DNA from: Sedimenticola selenatireducens DSM 17993
GTDB lineage: Bacteria > Pseudomonadota > Gammaproteobacteria > Chromatiales > Chromatiaceae
Direction of reading: 5' to 3'
DNA length: 64,000 bases
Assembly (NCBI RefSeq): GCF_000428045.1
Contig: NZ_ATZE01000008.1
Coordinates: forward strand, 62,001-126,000
Part shown: piece after piece, positions 37,995 to 46,883 of the stretch
Layout: each line of letters begins with the position of its first letter
Position numbering within the stretch: the first letter of the stretch is position 1
The notes under the pieces: generated by a model
Databases searched by the model: none
Told to the model about the DNA's origin: nothing
What the model saw: only the letters and a program-made list of their open reading frames with translations
Program-made: the position numbers and the translations under genes

Positions 37995-40690
37995 TCCAAT
38001 CCGACTCCTTTTTCGTTCTCCACCGGTGGTTCATTGGTAAAAGGCAGCGTAAGGCAGAACCGGGTACCGCTGCCGACTTCACTTTCGACACTGATCCGCC
38101 CACGATGTTTCGCTGCCACCACTTTAACAAAGGCAAGCCCAAGTCCGGTGCCTTTTTGCTCCTTGCCATTCCCTTTCCTGACCTGCTGAAAGGGAGCAAA
38201 TATCCGCATCTGATCCGCCTCGGCGATGCCCGGTCCCTGATCCTTGACTCGACAGTGGATTTCATCCGCTGCGGCGTCCATCTGCAATTCAACAACTGCG
38301 CCGGCCGGACTGTGGCGTATGGCGTTCTCCAGCAGATTGATCAGCGCACGCTCCAGTAGCGCACCGTCCGCTTTAATCCAGGCCTGCTCCAGACGCATAT
38401 CACGCACCAGACGGATTGTTTTCTTCTGCGCCTCGGCGAAAACGGCATCGACTGCGTTGTGCCCAACCGATACCAGATCAATCTCCTGAAAATCATCATA
38501 ATCCGCATTTTCCGCCTTGGCCAAACGTAGAAAATCATCCGCCAGTTTCAGTGCCTTGTGAGCATACCCTTCGATACGTTCGACCATCTCGGCCTGGCCC
38601 ACCTGTCCGACATCCGCGCGTTGTATCTCCAGCATGGAGATCATCGAAGTCAGCGGTGAACGCAGATCGTGGGAGAGAAAATTCAGCGTCTGTGTCCGTC
38701 TACGCTCACTCTCTTTTAATCGGGTGATATCGGAAAGGTTGACAATCGCCCCATTAAAATGCCCTCCGGCAACGGTCAGCGGCGAGATCTGTATCAGCAG
38801 TTCACTGCCCTGAAGAATCCGCCCCTCCAATGACATGGTTTCGCCTTTTACTAATACCTGTCGTAGTGCACCCGCCAGTCCCTCACTGCTCTTGATCTCC
38901 ATCCGCTCGGCCAGAGTCAGCATCTCCATCATCGACAGGTCAGATTCATTCGGCAAGCCAAGCAGACGCACCGCCTGGGTATTGTTCATCACCACTTCGC
39001 CACCCAGATTGATCACCAGCATGCCGTCCACCATCTGGCGCAGGATATCGGACAACAGTCTGCGCACCGCCCTCAGGTCGGCAATAGCCGATTGCACCCG
39101 CCGCACCTGCCGCTCCACCAATTCAATATTGCCCCTGCGCTCAGGCAGATAGGTGATGGCAAACTGTTGGGTGTAATCGCTCAGCAGTTGCAGCAACATA
39201 TCATCCACCCTGCGCTCTCCATTCATCTCGATTCCAAGTTTCCAGTGGCCGTCGCCCCGTGGTATGCGAATCCAAACCCGCTGCTGCTGGATCAGCGGCT
39301 CCAGTGGAATTGACAGCACAGGCGCGGTGGGCGGAGCTCGCCAACTATTGCGCTCAAGAACAGCGTCGTCGGCATCCAGCAATATCCAGCCATCGAGTGA
39401 CAGGAGCATTTGCAGGAACCGGAGTCCGCGGGAGATCTGCATCGGAGATTGATGAAATCCGATGCCGCGCGGCTCCGCGCGCAACCGGGTTAACTCCTGC
39501 TCAAAATAGTGCACCGTCCGCACCATGCGCCGCCAGCTCCAGAGTGGAAAACCGAGCAGCAGACCGATTAAAACCGCCGTCGGAGGAAACCAGAGATGCA
39601 ACATGTGCAGCAGCAGACCGCTCATACCCAACGTCAATAACGCCAAAACGGTTACAACTGGCAGCACCACGTTGGGCTTTAACAGCGGAAAAGATAGAAA
39701 CACCAGCATCAGGATGATCCCACTCAGTTGTAGCTGCCGGTTCGGAGCCAGCGACTCAATGGTGATGCCACGTCTCAGGGCGTCAATCAGATTGGCGTTG
39801 ATCTCTACTCCCGACATCGGCCGGCTGTAACCGGACACCGGCGTCGGCAGCAGATCCCCCAGCCCCGGCGCGGTGGCACCGACCAGCACAAATTTGTTCT
39901 CAAACGCCTCCGCGCTGAACCGACCCGTTAGCACATCCTGGTAGGAGATCCTGGGGAAATGACCGGGCGAACCGGCAAAGGGCAGTAAAATGTGGTTATC
40001 CCGAACAATGGTCTGCGCGTCGGCCGGCACATCCGACGGATTACGGCCACCCGGTAACGGATCAACCGCGGCAGGCTCCAGTTCCTGCAGAAGCGCCACG
40101 CCAATGCTCGGCCAACGCGCGCTGCCCAGACCCTCGCGGAGAAACACGCGTCGGGCAATCCCGTCCGGATCCAGGTCGATATCCACATGCCCCAGGCCCT
40201 TGACATGCGCCCGCAGGGCCGGCATCGGTAGCGTCTCGCTCAGCTCCCCATACTGCTGTTGTTCGATAATGACCGGCAAAAACACCCGACCACTTTCGGC
40301 CACGGCCTGTGCCAGCCGTGCATCCCCCTGCGAGTCCCGCACATCCGGCTCGACAAACAGAATATCCAGGAAGATGGCACGCGCACCCGCCTGAGTTAAC
40401 CGGTCGATCAGATCGGCATGCAGGCTGCGCTGCCAGGGCCAGCGCCCGTAGGTCGCCAGGCTGGCACTGTCAATGGCGACAATGACCAAGTCACCGGGCG
40501 CCGGGCGTGACCAGGCGTCGAGCTGTACATCATAGAGCAATTGATCCAGCCGCCACAGCCACTGGGAATGCACGGTGAACAGTAACCCGCCTGTCAGCAA
40601 TAACGACAGCAGCAGCCATTCGGGTGAAAGCCGCAGCGGTCCCCGGCCGACCCGCCGAATGGTTGAAGCCGCGCTATTCAGCATCCTCAC
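37991..40690 (-). CDS. CHASE2-domain membrane histidine kinase
   Basis: An 899-residue sensor kinase. One membrane helix (about 24-42) precedes a large extracytoplasmic CHASE2 domain (about 45-315). Three further helices (about 320-385) lead to a cytoplasmic linker, a PAS domain (about 548-660) and HisKA with FLSHDLRSPL (His674). The ATPase domain carries N789, DQGPGI (817-822) and GTGLGL (847-852), all intact. The CHASE2 ligand is unknown in general. No response regulator lies beside it, so it is an orphan kinase. It lies 39 bp downstream of a HlyU-like gene and overlaps the TerB-like gene, which indicates a three-gene operon. Confidence 0.93.
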   Translation of the reverse strand: MRMLNSAASTIRRVGRGPLRLSPEWLLLSLLLTGGLLFTVHSQWLWRLDQLLYDVQLDAWSRPAPGDLVIVAIDSASLATYGRWPWQRSLHADLIDRLTQAGARAIFLDILFVEPDVRDSQGDARLAQAVAESGRVFLPVIIEQQQYGELSETLPMPALRAHVKGLGHVDIDLDPDGIARRVFLREGLGSARWPSIGVALLQELEPAAVDPLPGGRNPSDVPADAQTIVRDNHILLPFAGSPGHFPRISYQDVLTGRFSAEAFENKFVLVGATAPGLGDLLPTPVSGYSRPMSGVEINANLIDALRRGITIESLAPNRQLQLSGIILMLVFLSFPLLKPNVVLPVVTVLALLTLGMSGLLLHMLHLWFPPTAVLIGLLLGFPLWSWRRMVRTVHYFEQELTRLRAEPRGIGFHQSPMQISRGLRFLQMLLSLDGWILLDADDAVLERNSWRAPPTAPVLSIPLEPLIQQQRVWIRIPRGDGHWKLGIEMNGERRVDDMLLQLLSDYTQQFAITYLPERRGNIELVERQVRRVQSAIADLRAVRRLLSDILRQMVDGMLVINLGGEVVMNNTQAVRLLGLPNESDLSMMEMLTLAERMEIKSSEGLAGALRQVLVKGETMSLEGRILQGSELLIQISPLTVAGGHFNGAIVNLSDITRLKESERRRTQTLNFLSHDLRSPLTSMISMLEIQRADVGQVGQAEMVERIEGYAHKALKLADDFLRLAKAENADYDDFQEIDLVSVGHNAVDAVFAEAQKKTIRLVRDMRLEQAWIKADGALLERALINLLENAIRHSPAGAVVELQMDAAADEIHCRVKDQGPGIAEADQMRIFAPFQQVRKGNGKEQKGTGLGLAFVKVVAAKHRGRISVESEVGSGTRFCLTLPFTNEPPVENEKGVGLE

Positions 40691-40729
40691 CGGTCCATCG
40701 ACGGCAACCTTTCAATCCACAGGAGCGGC

Positions 40730-41005
40730 TCATCTGAACAGGTCACTCCCCTGCTGGTCGATCAGCACACGCGCCTTGCGCAGGGTCTCCTCCACACACA
40801 GGTCATGGTTTGGCAGCAGATCGGCGCGGATAAAATGGTGCGTTTGCCCATCACGGGTAATCCAGCCCTGCACCCGGAACTGGCCGTTATCGGCCATTGG
40901 CTCCGGCTGAATATCGAATCCCTTATAGGCTACCGCGGCCACCGGCTGCGTCGTCTTTTCGCCAGCGTCGGCAAACAGTGCCTTCATATAATCGGTGAAT
41001 CCCAT
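40730..41005 (-). CDS. HlyU-like small protein (PF10115 type)
   Basis: A 91-residue protein with the pattern YKGFDIQPEP...GQFRVQGWI...HHFIRADLL, then ETLRKARVLIDQQGSDLF, which I recognise as the small HlyU-type family annotated as a transcriptional activator. The fold has no obvious helix-turn-helix, so the regulator label is weak. GGAGGG six bases before the ATG at 41005 fixes the start; the frame runs nine codons further up. It is the first gene of the leftward operon with the CHASE2 kinase. Confidence 0.72.
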   Translation of the reverse strand: MGFTDYMKALFADAGEKTTQPVAAVAYKGFDIQPEPMADNGQFRVQGWITRDGQTHHFIRADLLPNHDLCVEETLRKARVLIDQQGSDLFR

Positions 41006-41088
41006 GCGCTTCCCTCCAATCCTGTGGGGCATTTATCCCATATCGTCCCGCTGACATAAAGCCCGGCAGGCCATCAACCGCTTTGCGT

Positions 41089-41108
41089 CAGGGGCATTAT
41101 CCTTGCCA
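41089..41108. repeat. Dispersed 20-mer, copy 1
   Basis: CAGGGGCATTATCCTTGCCA, matched at 19 of 20 positions at 45253. The core AGGGGCATTATCC is a near dyad (CAGGG-N7-CCTTG). It lies between the divergent HlyU-like and pirin genes, about 60 bp upstream of the pirin start. Confidence 0.5.
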
Positions 41109-41168
41109 TGCATTGGTTGTCTGAAGCCCAGCAACTACACTCTAATTCATCAACATGAGGTCTGGATA

Positions 41169-41894
41169 ATGAAACAGATCAGAGCAGCAAGTGACCGTGG
41201 CTATCAGCATCACGACTGGCTGGAGACGCATTACAGCTTCTCCTTTGCCGATTATTATGATCCGGCCCACATGGGGATCTCCATCCTGCGCGTGATCAAT
41301 GACGACCGGATCGCTCCGGCAGGCGGATTTCCCACCCACCCGCATCAGGATATGGAGATTGTCACCTATGTACTCGATGGGGTACTGGAACATAAGGACA
41401 GCATGGGCAACGGCTCACTCATCCGGCCGGGAGACATTCAGCGCATGAGCGCCGGCACCGGGGTGCGGCACAGCGAATTCAACCACTCGGACCAGCAGCC
41501 GGTACATCTGCTGCAGATCTGGCTGCTGCCCAACCGTAAGGGTGTGACACCCGGCTATGCCCAGAAACACTTCCCCCCCTCGGAGCGCCGCAACCTTCTC
41601 CAGTTGCTGGTCTCGCCAGACGGCAGCGCCGGCTCCATCAGCGCCCACCAGGACGGCCTGATCTACGGCACCCTGCTGGAACCGGGCAAATCGGTGTGCC
41701 ACGAACTGGCGGCGGAACGCATCGTCTATGTCCATATCGCCAGGGGCAAGGCGGTAATCAACAACGAAACCCTGGGTGATGGCGACGCCATCACCTTGTC
41801 TGAAGAGCCGCAGGTGAAGTTGACCGGTGTTGAGGAGTCGGAGATCCTGCTGTTTGATCTGCCCCAGGGGCCTGGCGGTCGTCAGCATAGGTGA
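41169..41894 (+). CDS. Pirin family protein (YhhW-like)
   Basis: A 241-residue bicupin. The N-terminal cupin holds the metal-ligand pattern FPTHPHQDMEIVTYVLDG...HKDSMGN, followed by RMSAGTGVRHSEFNHS with the further His and Glu ligands. E. coli YhhW has quercetinase activity in vitro; the physiological role is open. GAGG precedes the ATG at 41169, and the frame upstream is non-coding by appearance. The glutathionyl-hydroquinone reductase gene starts four bases after the stop, so the pair is an operon that may deal with quinones or phenolics. Confidence 0.92.
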   Translation: MKQIRAASDRGYQHHDWLETHYSFSFADYYDPAHMGISILRVINDDRIAPAGGFPTHPHQDMEIVTYVLDGVLEHKDSMGNGSLIRPGDIQRMSAGTGVRHSEFNHSDQQPVHLLQIWLLPNRKGVTPGYAQKHFPPSERRNLLQLLVSPDGSAGSISAHQDGLIYGTLLEPGKSVCHELAAERIVYVHIARGKAVINNETLGDGDAITLSEEPQVKLTGVEESEILLFDLPQGPGGRQHR

Positions 41895-41898
41895 AGTG

Positions 41899-42837
41899 AT
41901 GAAAAACAGTGAAACAGGTGAATTTGTACGCTGGGAATCCCAATTCAGAAACTGGGTGACCCCCACGGGCGCGGCAGGCCCGCGTGGAGAAGGCGGCTTT
42001 ACGGCCGAGCCGGAGCGCTACCATCTCTATGTCTCACTGGCCTGCCCGTGGGCCCACCGCACCCTGATTTTTCGCAAACTGAAACGCCTGGAAGATGTTA
42101 TCTCGGTGTCTGTGGTGCATCCGGTCATGCCCGAAGAGAGCTGGCTGTTCGGCAGCTATCCCGGGGCCACGGTGGATCATGTGCATGGCTACCGAAAACT
42201 GGCCCAGCTTTATGAGCAGGTCAAACCAGGCTATGACGGCGTGGTCACCGTGCCGGTACTGTATGACAAGCAGCGCCACCAGATCGTAAACAACGAGTCA
42301 TCGGAGATTATACGTATGTTCAACAGCGCCTTTGATGCCTGGGGCGATGGAGAGCTGGATCTCTATCCCGAGCCAATGCGCAACCGGATCGACGAACTCA
42401 ATGAATTTGTCTACGATCGGGTGAACAACGGCGTCTACAAGGCCGGGTTTGCCAAAACCCAGCCAGCCTATGAAAAAGCCTTCGACCAGTTGTTTGACGC
42501 ACTGGATCAGCTTGAAGCGCGGCTGGAGCAGAACCCCTGGCTAATAGGCGATAGGCCCAGCGAGGCCGACTGGCGGCTGTTCCCCACCCTGGTGCGTTTT
42601 GATGCGGTCTACTACGGACACTTCAAGTGCAACCGGCAACGCATCGTCGACTACCCCAATCTCTGGGCCTGGCTGCGTGCGCTCTACCGGATACCGGGGA
42701 TCGCAGAGACGGTAAGCATGGATCACATCAAGACTCACTACTACGCCAGTCATCCCTCCATCAACCCGAACGGCATAATCCCCAAGGGACCGCAGATCGA
42801 CTTCCAGTCACCGGGGGGTATGGGGCGTTATGACTGA
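41899..42837 (+). CDS. Glutathionyl-hydroquinone reductase (YqjG/PcpF-type GST)
   Basis: A 312-residue Xi-class glutathione transferase. The catalytic Cys lies in YVSLACPWAHRTLIFRKLK, the glutathione-site segment is VPVLYD...IVNNESSEIIRMFN, and the C-terminal all-helical domain has the WLIGDRPSEADWRLFPTLVRFD motif. These enzymes reduce glutathionyl-hydroquinones. The start at 41899 is four bases after the pirin stop. A hairpin follows the gene. Confidence 0.93.
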   Translation: MKNSETGEFVRWESQFRNWVTPTGAAGPRGEGGFTAEPERYHLYVSLACPWAHRTLIFRKLKRLEDVISVSVVHPVMPEESWLFGSYPGATVDHVHGYRKLAQLYEQVKPGYDGVVTVPVLYDKQRHQIVNNESSEIIRMFNSAFDAWGDGELDLYPEPMRNRIDELNEFVYDRVNNGVYKAGFAKTQPAYEKAFDQLFDALDQLEARLEQNPWLIGDRPSEADWRLFPTLVRFDAVYYGHFKCNRQRIVDYPNLWAWLRALYRIPGIAETVSMDHIKTHYYASHPSINPNGIIPKGPQIDFQSPGGMGRYD

Positions 42838-42839
42838 CA

Positions 42840-42873
42840 GGGACCGGCGTCGCGGCAGGCAACGCCGGGTCCC
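42840..42873. terminator. Hairpin between convergent genes
   Basis: GGGACC-GGCGT (42840-42850) pairs with ACGCC-GGGTCCC (42862-42873) with a single bulge and an 11-nt loop. It fills the 47-bp gap between the GST and chemoreceptor stop codons and could terminate transcription from both sides. Confidence 0.55.
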
Positions 42874-42884
42874 GGGATACCCGA

Positions 42885-44039
42885 TCAGAGCTTGAACTCC
42901 GCCAGTTTCAGCTGCATGGTCTCTTCCTTTGACTCCTGTTCCTGGATACGGCTACTGATTTCCGATATGGCATCCAGATTGGCCTGTGAAATCTGATTCA
43001 CCTGGGCCACGCAATCCACGATATGCGCATTCTTCTCTTGCGACAGCGAAGACATCTTGACCGTGTGTTCCATCTGAGCGGAGGCATTGGCGGCGTCTGT
43101 GGTGGCGGCGTTAATGACTTCGATAGTCTCCTCCATGGTATGCATCACACCCTCCAGGAGGGTGGTCTGACTCTCCATCTTTTTGGTCGATGTACTGACC
43201 GACTGGGTGATATCGGCGATAATCCGGTGAATCTCCTCCAGGCTCTGCTGGGTGCGCACCGCCAGGCCCCGCACCTCGTCCGCCACCACGGCAAACCCCC
43301 GGCCCTGTTCACCGGCACGAGCCGCCTCGATAGCCGCGTTCAGCGCCAGAAGATTGGTCTGCTCGGCTATCCCGTTGACCACCGTCAGCACCCCTTTGAC
43401 CTGATCGGTGTTGTTGGATAGCTGGGCGATCTCCGTGGCCATTTCACGATTGCTGACCGAATAGCGGCGCAACTTCTCACCAAAATCGCTGATTCCCTGC
43501 TGGGATTTGTTGAGATGTTCACTGACATTGCGGATCAGGGTCTGGCTCTGTTCCGCATCCACAACAAGGCTGTCGGTGATCTGGTCCAGTTCCGCCAGTT
43601 CCTGGTGAGCCTCCTGTATCAACTTGGCAATACCGTTGATGCGCTGATTGATCTCGCCGGTCATCTGGTTGATGTCATGCACCGCGTTCTTATTCGAGCT
43701 GGCAAACTGTTTCGTCTCCAGCAGCGCCGAACGGATGTTGTGCCTGAAGCTGTCAATGACGGACAGCACCTGTCCCAGTTCAGTATTGAAGTTGGCGTTG
43801 ACCTTGCACTCCTGGGATAGATCCCTTCTGGCAAAGTTTTCCATGTAGTGGGACATCTGTTTCAGGGCGTCCACACCCCAGCGTTTTTCATCCAGGTCAT
43901 GTACCAGGACAACCGCAGCCACCACCAGCTGGATCACCATGGACCAGAAATTTTCGGTAAGGACCAGGGCATTGGCCACCAGAATAATAATACCGACCCA
44001 GTGTATGCTGCGCATGCGCAAGAAGAGTGATTTGATCAT
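42885..44039 (-). CDS. Membrane-bound methyl-accepting chemotaxis protein without periplasmic domain
   Basis: A 384-residue chemoreceptor. Two hydrophobic helices sit close together at residues about 14-30 and 33-50 with almost no loop, so there is no periplasmic ligand domain. A HAMP-like or coiled-coil region follows, then the signalling hairpin with the tip [23 protein letters not shown] and [10 protein letters not shown]. Such receptors usually sense internal or membrane-energy states. No che genes are adjacent. The ribosome site before the ATG at 44039 is weak. Confidence 0.92.
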   Translation of the reverse strand: MIKSLFLRMRSIHWVGIIILVANALVLTENFWSMVIQLVVAAVVLVHDLDEKRWGVDALKQMSHYMENFARRDLSQECKVNANFNTELGQVLSVIDSFRHNIRSALLETKQFASSNKNAVHDINQMTGEINQRINGIAKLIQEAHQELAELDQITDSLVVDAEQSQTLIRNVSEHLNKSQQGISDFGEKLRRYSVSNREMATEIAQLSNNTDQVKGVLTVVNGIAEQTNLLALNAAIEAARAGEQGRGFAVVADEVRGLAVRTQQSLEEIHRIIADITQSVSTSTKKMESQTTLLEGVMHTMEETIEVINAATTDAANASAQMEHTVKMSSLSQEKNAHIVDCVAQVNQISQANLDAISEISSRIQEQESKEETMQLKLAEFKL

Positions 44040-44463
44040 ATGTAGGTTTCGCTATAGAGGTAGTCCATTATCGGGATAACAACCTGAAAAAGCTGACGTG
44101 GAAGTCACGTGGCGGCCGACTGATACCACGCATAATGGCACTGTTTCAGCACAGCTTGTTATAACTCCCCTTATCGGATACCTGCTGGAGGACTTTAATA
44201 AAACCGGTAGAGACCTACGGTAATTTGCGGATTTAATTGACAGGGATCAGCAAAATGCCGACGTGTGCGACCTCGCAACCCCGGTTTCTTCCCCGGATAG
44301 TTGACATTGATCGCACGGAACAGGCGTGCACAAAACAGCCGAGCTAAGGCGTATCATAGGTCCCGCAAGCGACTATACGATCTGACATCATCGACCGCAT
44401 CCACTGATCAACCGGGAAAATAATGCGATATTCACCCTGCTCGCCCCGCGGATTATCCGGGCA
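44040..44463. other. Divergent region between chemoreceptor and TauE gene
   Basis: 424 bases with no gene. A TTGACA occurs at 44237 on the plus strand, but no -10 lies at proper spacing. No convincing promoter, operator or RNA structure was found. Confidence 0.4.
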
Positions 44464-45246
44464 ATGAGTGAACTGGAAACCTATCAATACCTGCTGATCG
44501 CGCTGATCTTTGTCTGGAGTGGCTTCGTGCGCTCGGGACTGGGCTTTGGCGGGGCGGCCCTGTCACTGCCGTTTCTGCTGCTGATTGAAAACCAGCCATT
44601 GATCTTCCTGCCCATCATCGCCATTCACCTGCTGGTGTTCTCCTCCTCCACCGTGCTGGTGAACGCGCGGCGGTCAAGCTTGGCGAAGGCGAGCGGCGGG
44701 GCCTTCAGGCAGGGTATCGACTGGGCCTATCTGCGGTATGCACTGGCGGTGATGATCATACCCAAGCTGCTCGGGGTATTCGGCCTGATCACCCTGCCAC
44801 CGGCGGTGATGAGCGGCATCATCTTCTCCATCGTGGCCGTATATGCCATCGGCTATATCCTGAACCGCCCCTTCAAGAGCAACAGCAAGGCGGTGGATGC
44901 CCTGTTCCTGATGCTGGGTGGCTACATCAGCGGCTCCTCACTGATCGGCGCGCCCTTGATCATCGCCGTATTCGCCAATCATGTGGATAAACACCAGTTG
45001 CGCGATACCCTGTTTGTCCTCTGGTTCATCCTGGTGACCATCAAGATGGCTGCCTTTATTGCCGTCGGCATCGACCTGCAGCTAATCCACCAGCTCTGGT
45101 TGCTGCCCTGCGCCACGGTCGGCCATCTGCTGGGATTGCGGCTGCACCGGCGGATGCTCGACCGGGAATCGCCGCTGTTCTTCCGCCTGCTCGGCTCTGC
45201 CCTGCTGTTGATCAGTACTATCGGACTGCTGAAAGGGTTGGTATGA
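44464..45246 (+). CDS. TauE/SafE-family membrane exporter
   Basis: A 260-residue inner-membrane protein with about seven to eight hydrophobic helices. FVWSGFVRSGLGFGGAALSLPFLLL near the N-terminus and LGGYISGSSLIGAPLIIAVFANHV in the second half are the paired repeats of the TauE/SafE (DUF81) family, which exports sulfite, sulfoacetate or related anions. In a sulfur-oxidising host sulfite is an attractive substrate, but nothing adjacent proves it. The ATG at 44464 has only a weak ribosome site. Confidence 0.88.
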   Translation: MSELETYQYLLIALIFVWSGFVRSGLGFGGAALSLPFLLLIENQPLIFLPIIAIHLLVFSSSTVLVNARRSSLAKASGGAFRQGIDWAYLRYALAVMIIPKLLGVFGLITLPPAVMSGIIFSIVAVYAIGYILNRPFKSNSKAVDALFLMLGGYISGSSLIGAPLIIAVFANHVDKHQLRDTLFVLWFILVTIKMAAFIAVGIDLQLIHQLWLLPCATVGHLLGLRLHRRMLDRESPLFFRLLGSALLLISTIGLLKGLV

Positions 45247-45252
45247 GCCCGC

Positions 45253-45272
45253 CAGGGGCATTATCCCTGCCA
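45253..45272. repeat. Dispersed 20-mer, copy 2
   Basis: CAGGGGCATTATCCCTGCCA, 19 of 20 identical to 41089-41108. In this copy CAGGG and CCCTG form a perfect dyad around seven bases. It lies seven bases after the TauE stop codon, between convergent genes. Confidence 0.5.
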
Positions 45273-45317
45273 CAGATTCAGCCGGGGTCGGGTTCCTGAG
45301 GCCTGGGAATAGAAAAT

Positions 45318-46115
45318 CTACTCACCATTGGTGGCGCTGAACCAGCAGCGGGGGCGCACGCCGTGGGTCTGCAACGGGTGATGGGTGCAGAGCCAGGATG
45401 GAGCATCAGCCGCTGACCGACGGTTCTCCGGATCGCATAGGGCGGCGGCAAAATAGGTATCCAGACGGCATTGCGGACTGGGCAGCCCCATATTGGTCCG
45501 CTGCGAAATCGACAGTTCCGGCATCTCGAACATCGGGTAGCCGATATGCCGTTTATGGGCGAAGTAACGGGTCAGGCGCGCCCCGGCCATGGCCGAGCGC
45601 ATGCATAGCGCCCGCGCCTCGCGGTCATCAAATACCCCCCGACAGCGGTCAATCACGATCTCCGGCGTGGTCTCTTCTCGCAGCACGCTGTATTCCGGCA
45701 GTTTCGGGAACACGCGTCGCAGGCAATCGGAGACCCCAAAGTAATCCGCCTGCCCCTCCACCGAGTATTTCCAGACCGCCGGCGGTCCCGCCAGGTGATG
45801 GCCGATTTCATGGCAGATTATCAGGGTGAAAGCATCGGCATTGATAATCGGCTGGCGGGCGATCCCGCCGGGAATGCGCAGCACCGCGATCTCTCCGCGC
45901 CGGTCCTCCTCGCGCCAGGCTGAAGCCTGATTGGTATCGTCCTGCCAGAGCCGGTCGATTCGCAACCGTTCGTTACGCTCACTGAACGCCGCAACATAGG
46001 TCCGGCCGACCACGTCAAGAATGGTGTGATAGGTATTTCTGGAGATCTCCGCGGTCGCCGCCGACCAGCCGTACAGCGACAAGAGCCATAAAACAACCAT
46101 GGGGAGACGTACCAT
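45318..46115 (-). CDS. Secreted HExxH zinc-metallopeptidase-like protein
   Basis: A 265-residue exported protein. A signal peptide (about residues 1-22, ending ...SAATA-E) is followed by a domain with the gluzincin motif CHEIGHHLAG (HEIGH at 102-106) and, 14 residues later, the conserved SVEGQADYFG, where Glu120 is the probable third zinc ligand and Asp124 a supporting residue. This helix pair is typical of M48-like or related peptidases, but I do not recognise the family. Five or more Cys in the C-terminal half suggest disulfides, fitting a periplasmic location. It stands alone on the minus strand. Confidence 0.72.
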   Translation of the reverse strand: MVRLPMVVLWLLSLYGWSAATAEISRNTYHTILDVVGRTYVAAFSERNERLRIDRLWQDDTNQASAWREEDRRGEIAVLRIPGGIARQPIINADAFTLIICHEIGHHLAGPPAVWKYSVEGQADYFGVSDCLRRVFPKLPEYSVLREETTPEIVIDRCRGVFDDREARALCMRSAMAGARLTRYFAHKRHIGYPMFEMPELSISQRTNMGLPSPQCRLDTYFAAALCDPENRRSAADAPSWLCTHHPLQTHGVRPRCWFSATNGE

Positions 46116-46210
46116 ACAGAGTTTCCACCCGTGTCCGGCTCCCCTTACCTGTAACTAATAGCGCAAACCCCGGTGACTTCAAGGTGCAGGGCATTACGGA
46201 TACCGGCTGA

Positions 46211-46762
46211 TCAATTCTCCGGCTCCAGGACATGGGTCGCCTTGCCGTCCAGACTGTGCCGGTTTTTTTCCCGCCAGTAGTCACGAATCCCCGCCTCACC
46301 CTTCTTTTCCGCCCAGGCCGTCAACTGTTCACGCTCACCCGCATAATCATAAAACGGTACCCCCATGCCGCAGGAGGTCTGCACCAGTTCCACCGTCAGA
46401 TCGAATATCTGGCGAGCACCCGAGAGTGGCTTGAACAGCGGGTAGAGGGTTTCCCATTCAGTATCGTAGGGATGAATCACGCGGGGTGTGCCATACAGTC
46501 GCAGGATCATTGGACTGCCCTCAAAGGCACAGAACATGAGGGTCATCCTGGGAAACTCCCGGACGTGGGCCGCCGTTTCGTTGCCGCTGCCGGTAACATT
46601 GAGCCAGACCAGGCGCCGCTCATCCAGCACCCGCAGTGAGTCCATCCCCTTGGGAGAGAGGTTGACCCGGCCATCGGCGGCCGCCGTGGCCACGAAAAAC
46701 AGCTTCTGGTCACGAATAAAATCGATCATCTTTTGCGGAATCTCTCTGTACTTCCGGCCCAT
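46211..46762 (-). CDS. Pyridoxamine 5'-phosphate oxidase-like flavoprotein
   Basis: A 183-residue split-barrel protein. FFVATAAADGRVNLSPKGM and RRLVWLNVTGSGNETAAHV, followed by RMTLMFCAFEG, match the PNPOx-like FMN-binding family, many members of which reduce or bind F420/FMN and haem rather than act on pyridoxine phosphate. The start at 46762 follows AGGAG by nine bases; the open frame extends 46 codons upstream into the nikR promoter region without a plausible start. It is divergent from nikR. Confidence 0.85.
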   Translation of the reverse strand: MGRKYREIPQKMIDFIRDQKLFFVATAAADGRVNLSPKGMDSLRVLDERRLVWLNVTGSGNETAAHVREFPRMTLMFCAFEGSPMILRLYGTPRVIHPYDTEWETLYPLFKPLSGARQIFDLTVELVQTSCGMGVPFYDYAGEREQLTAWAEKKGEAGIRDYWREKNRHSLDGKATHVLEPEN

Positions 46763-46883
46763 CCGGGTTGCTCCTGAATCTGTTGTGACATTAGGGCATT
46801 CGAGCGATCCGGCGAATGTTTGCCCCCGCGCGGATCTCCTGCGATGATTCGAGCATAGCACGCCGAAAACACGAGGAAGTCCA

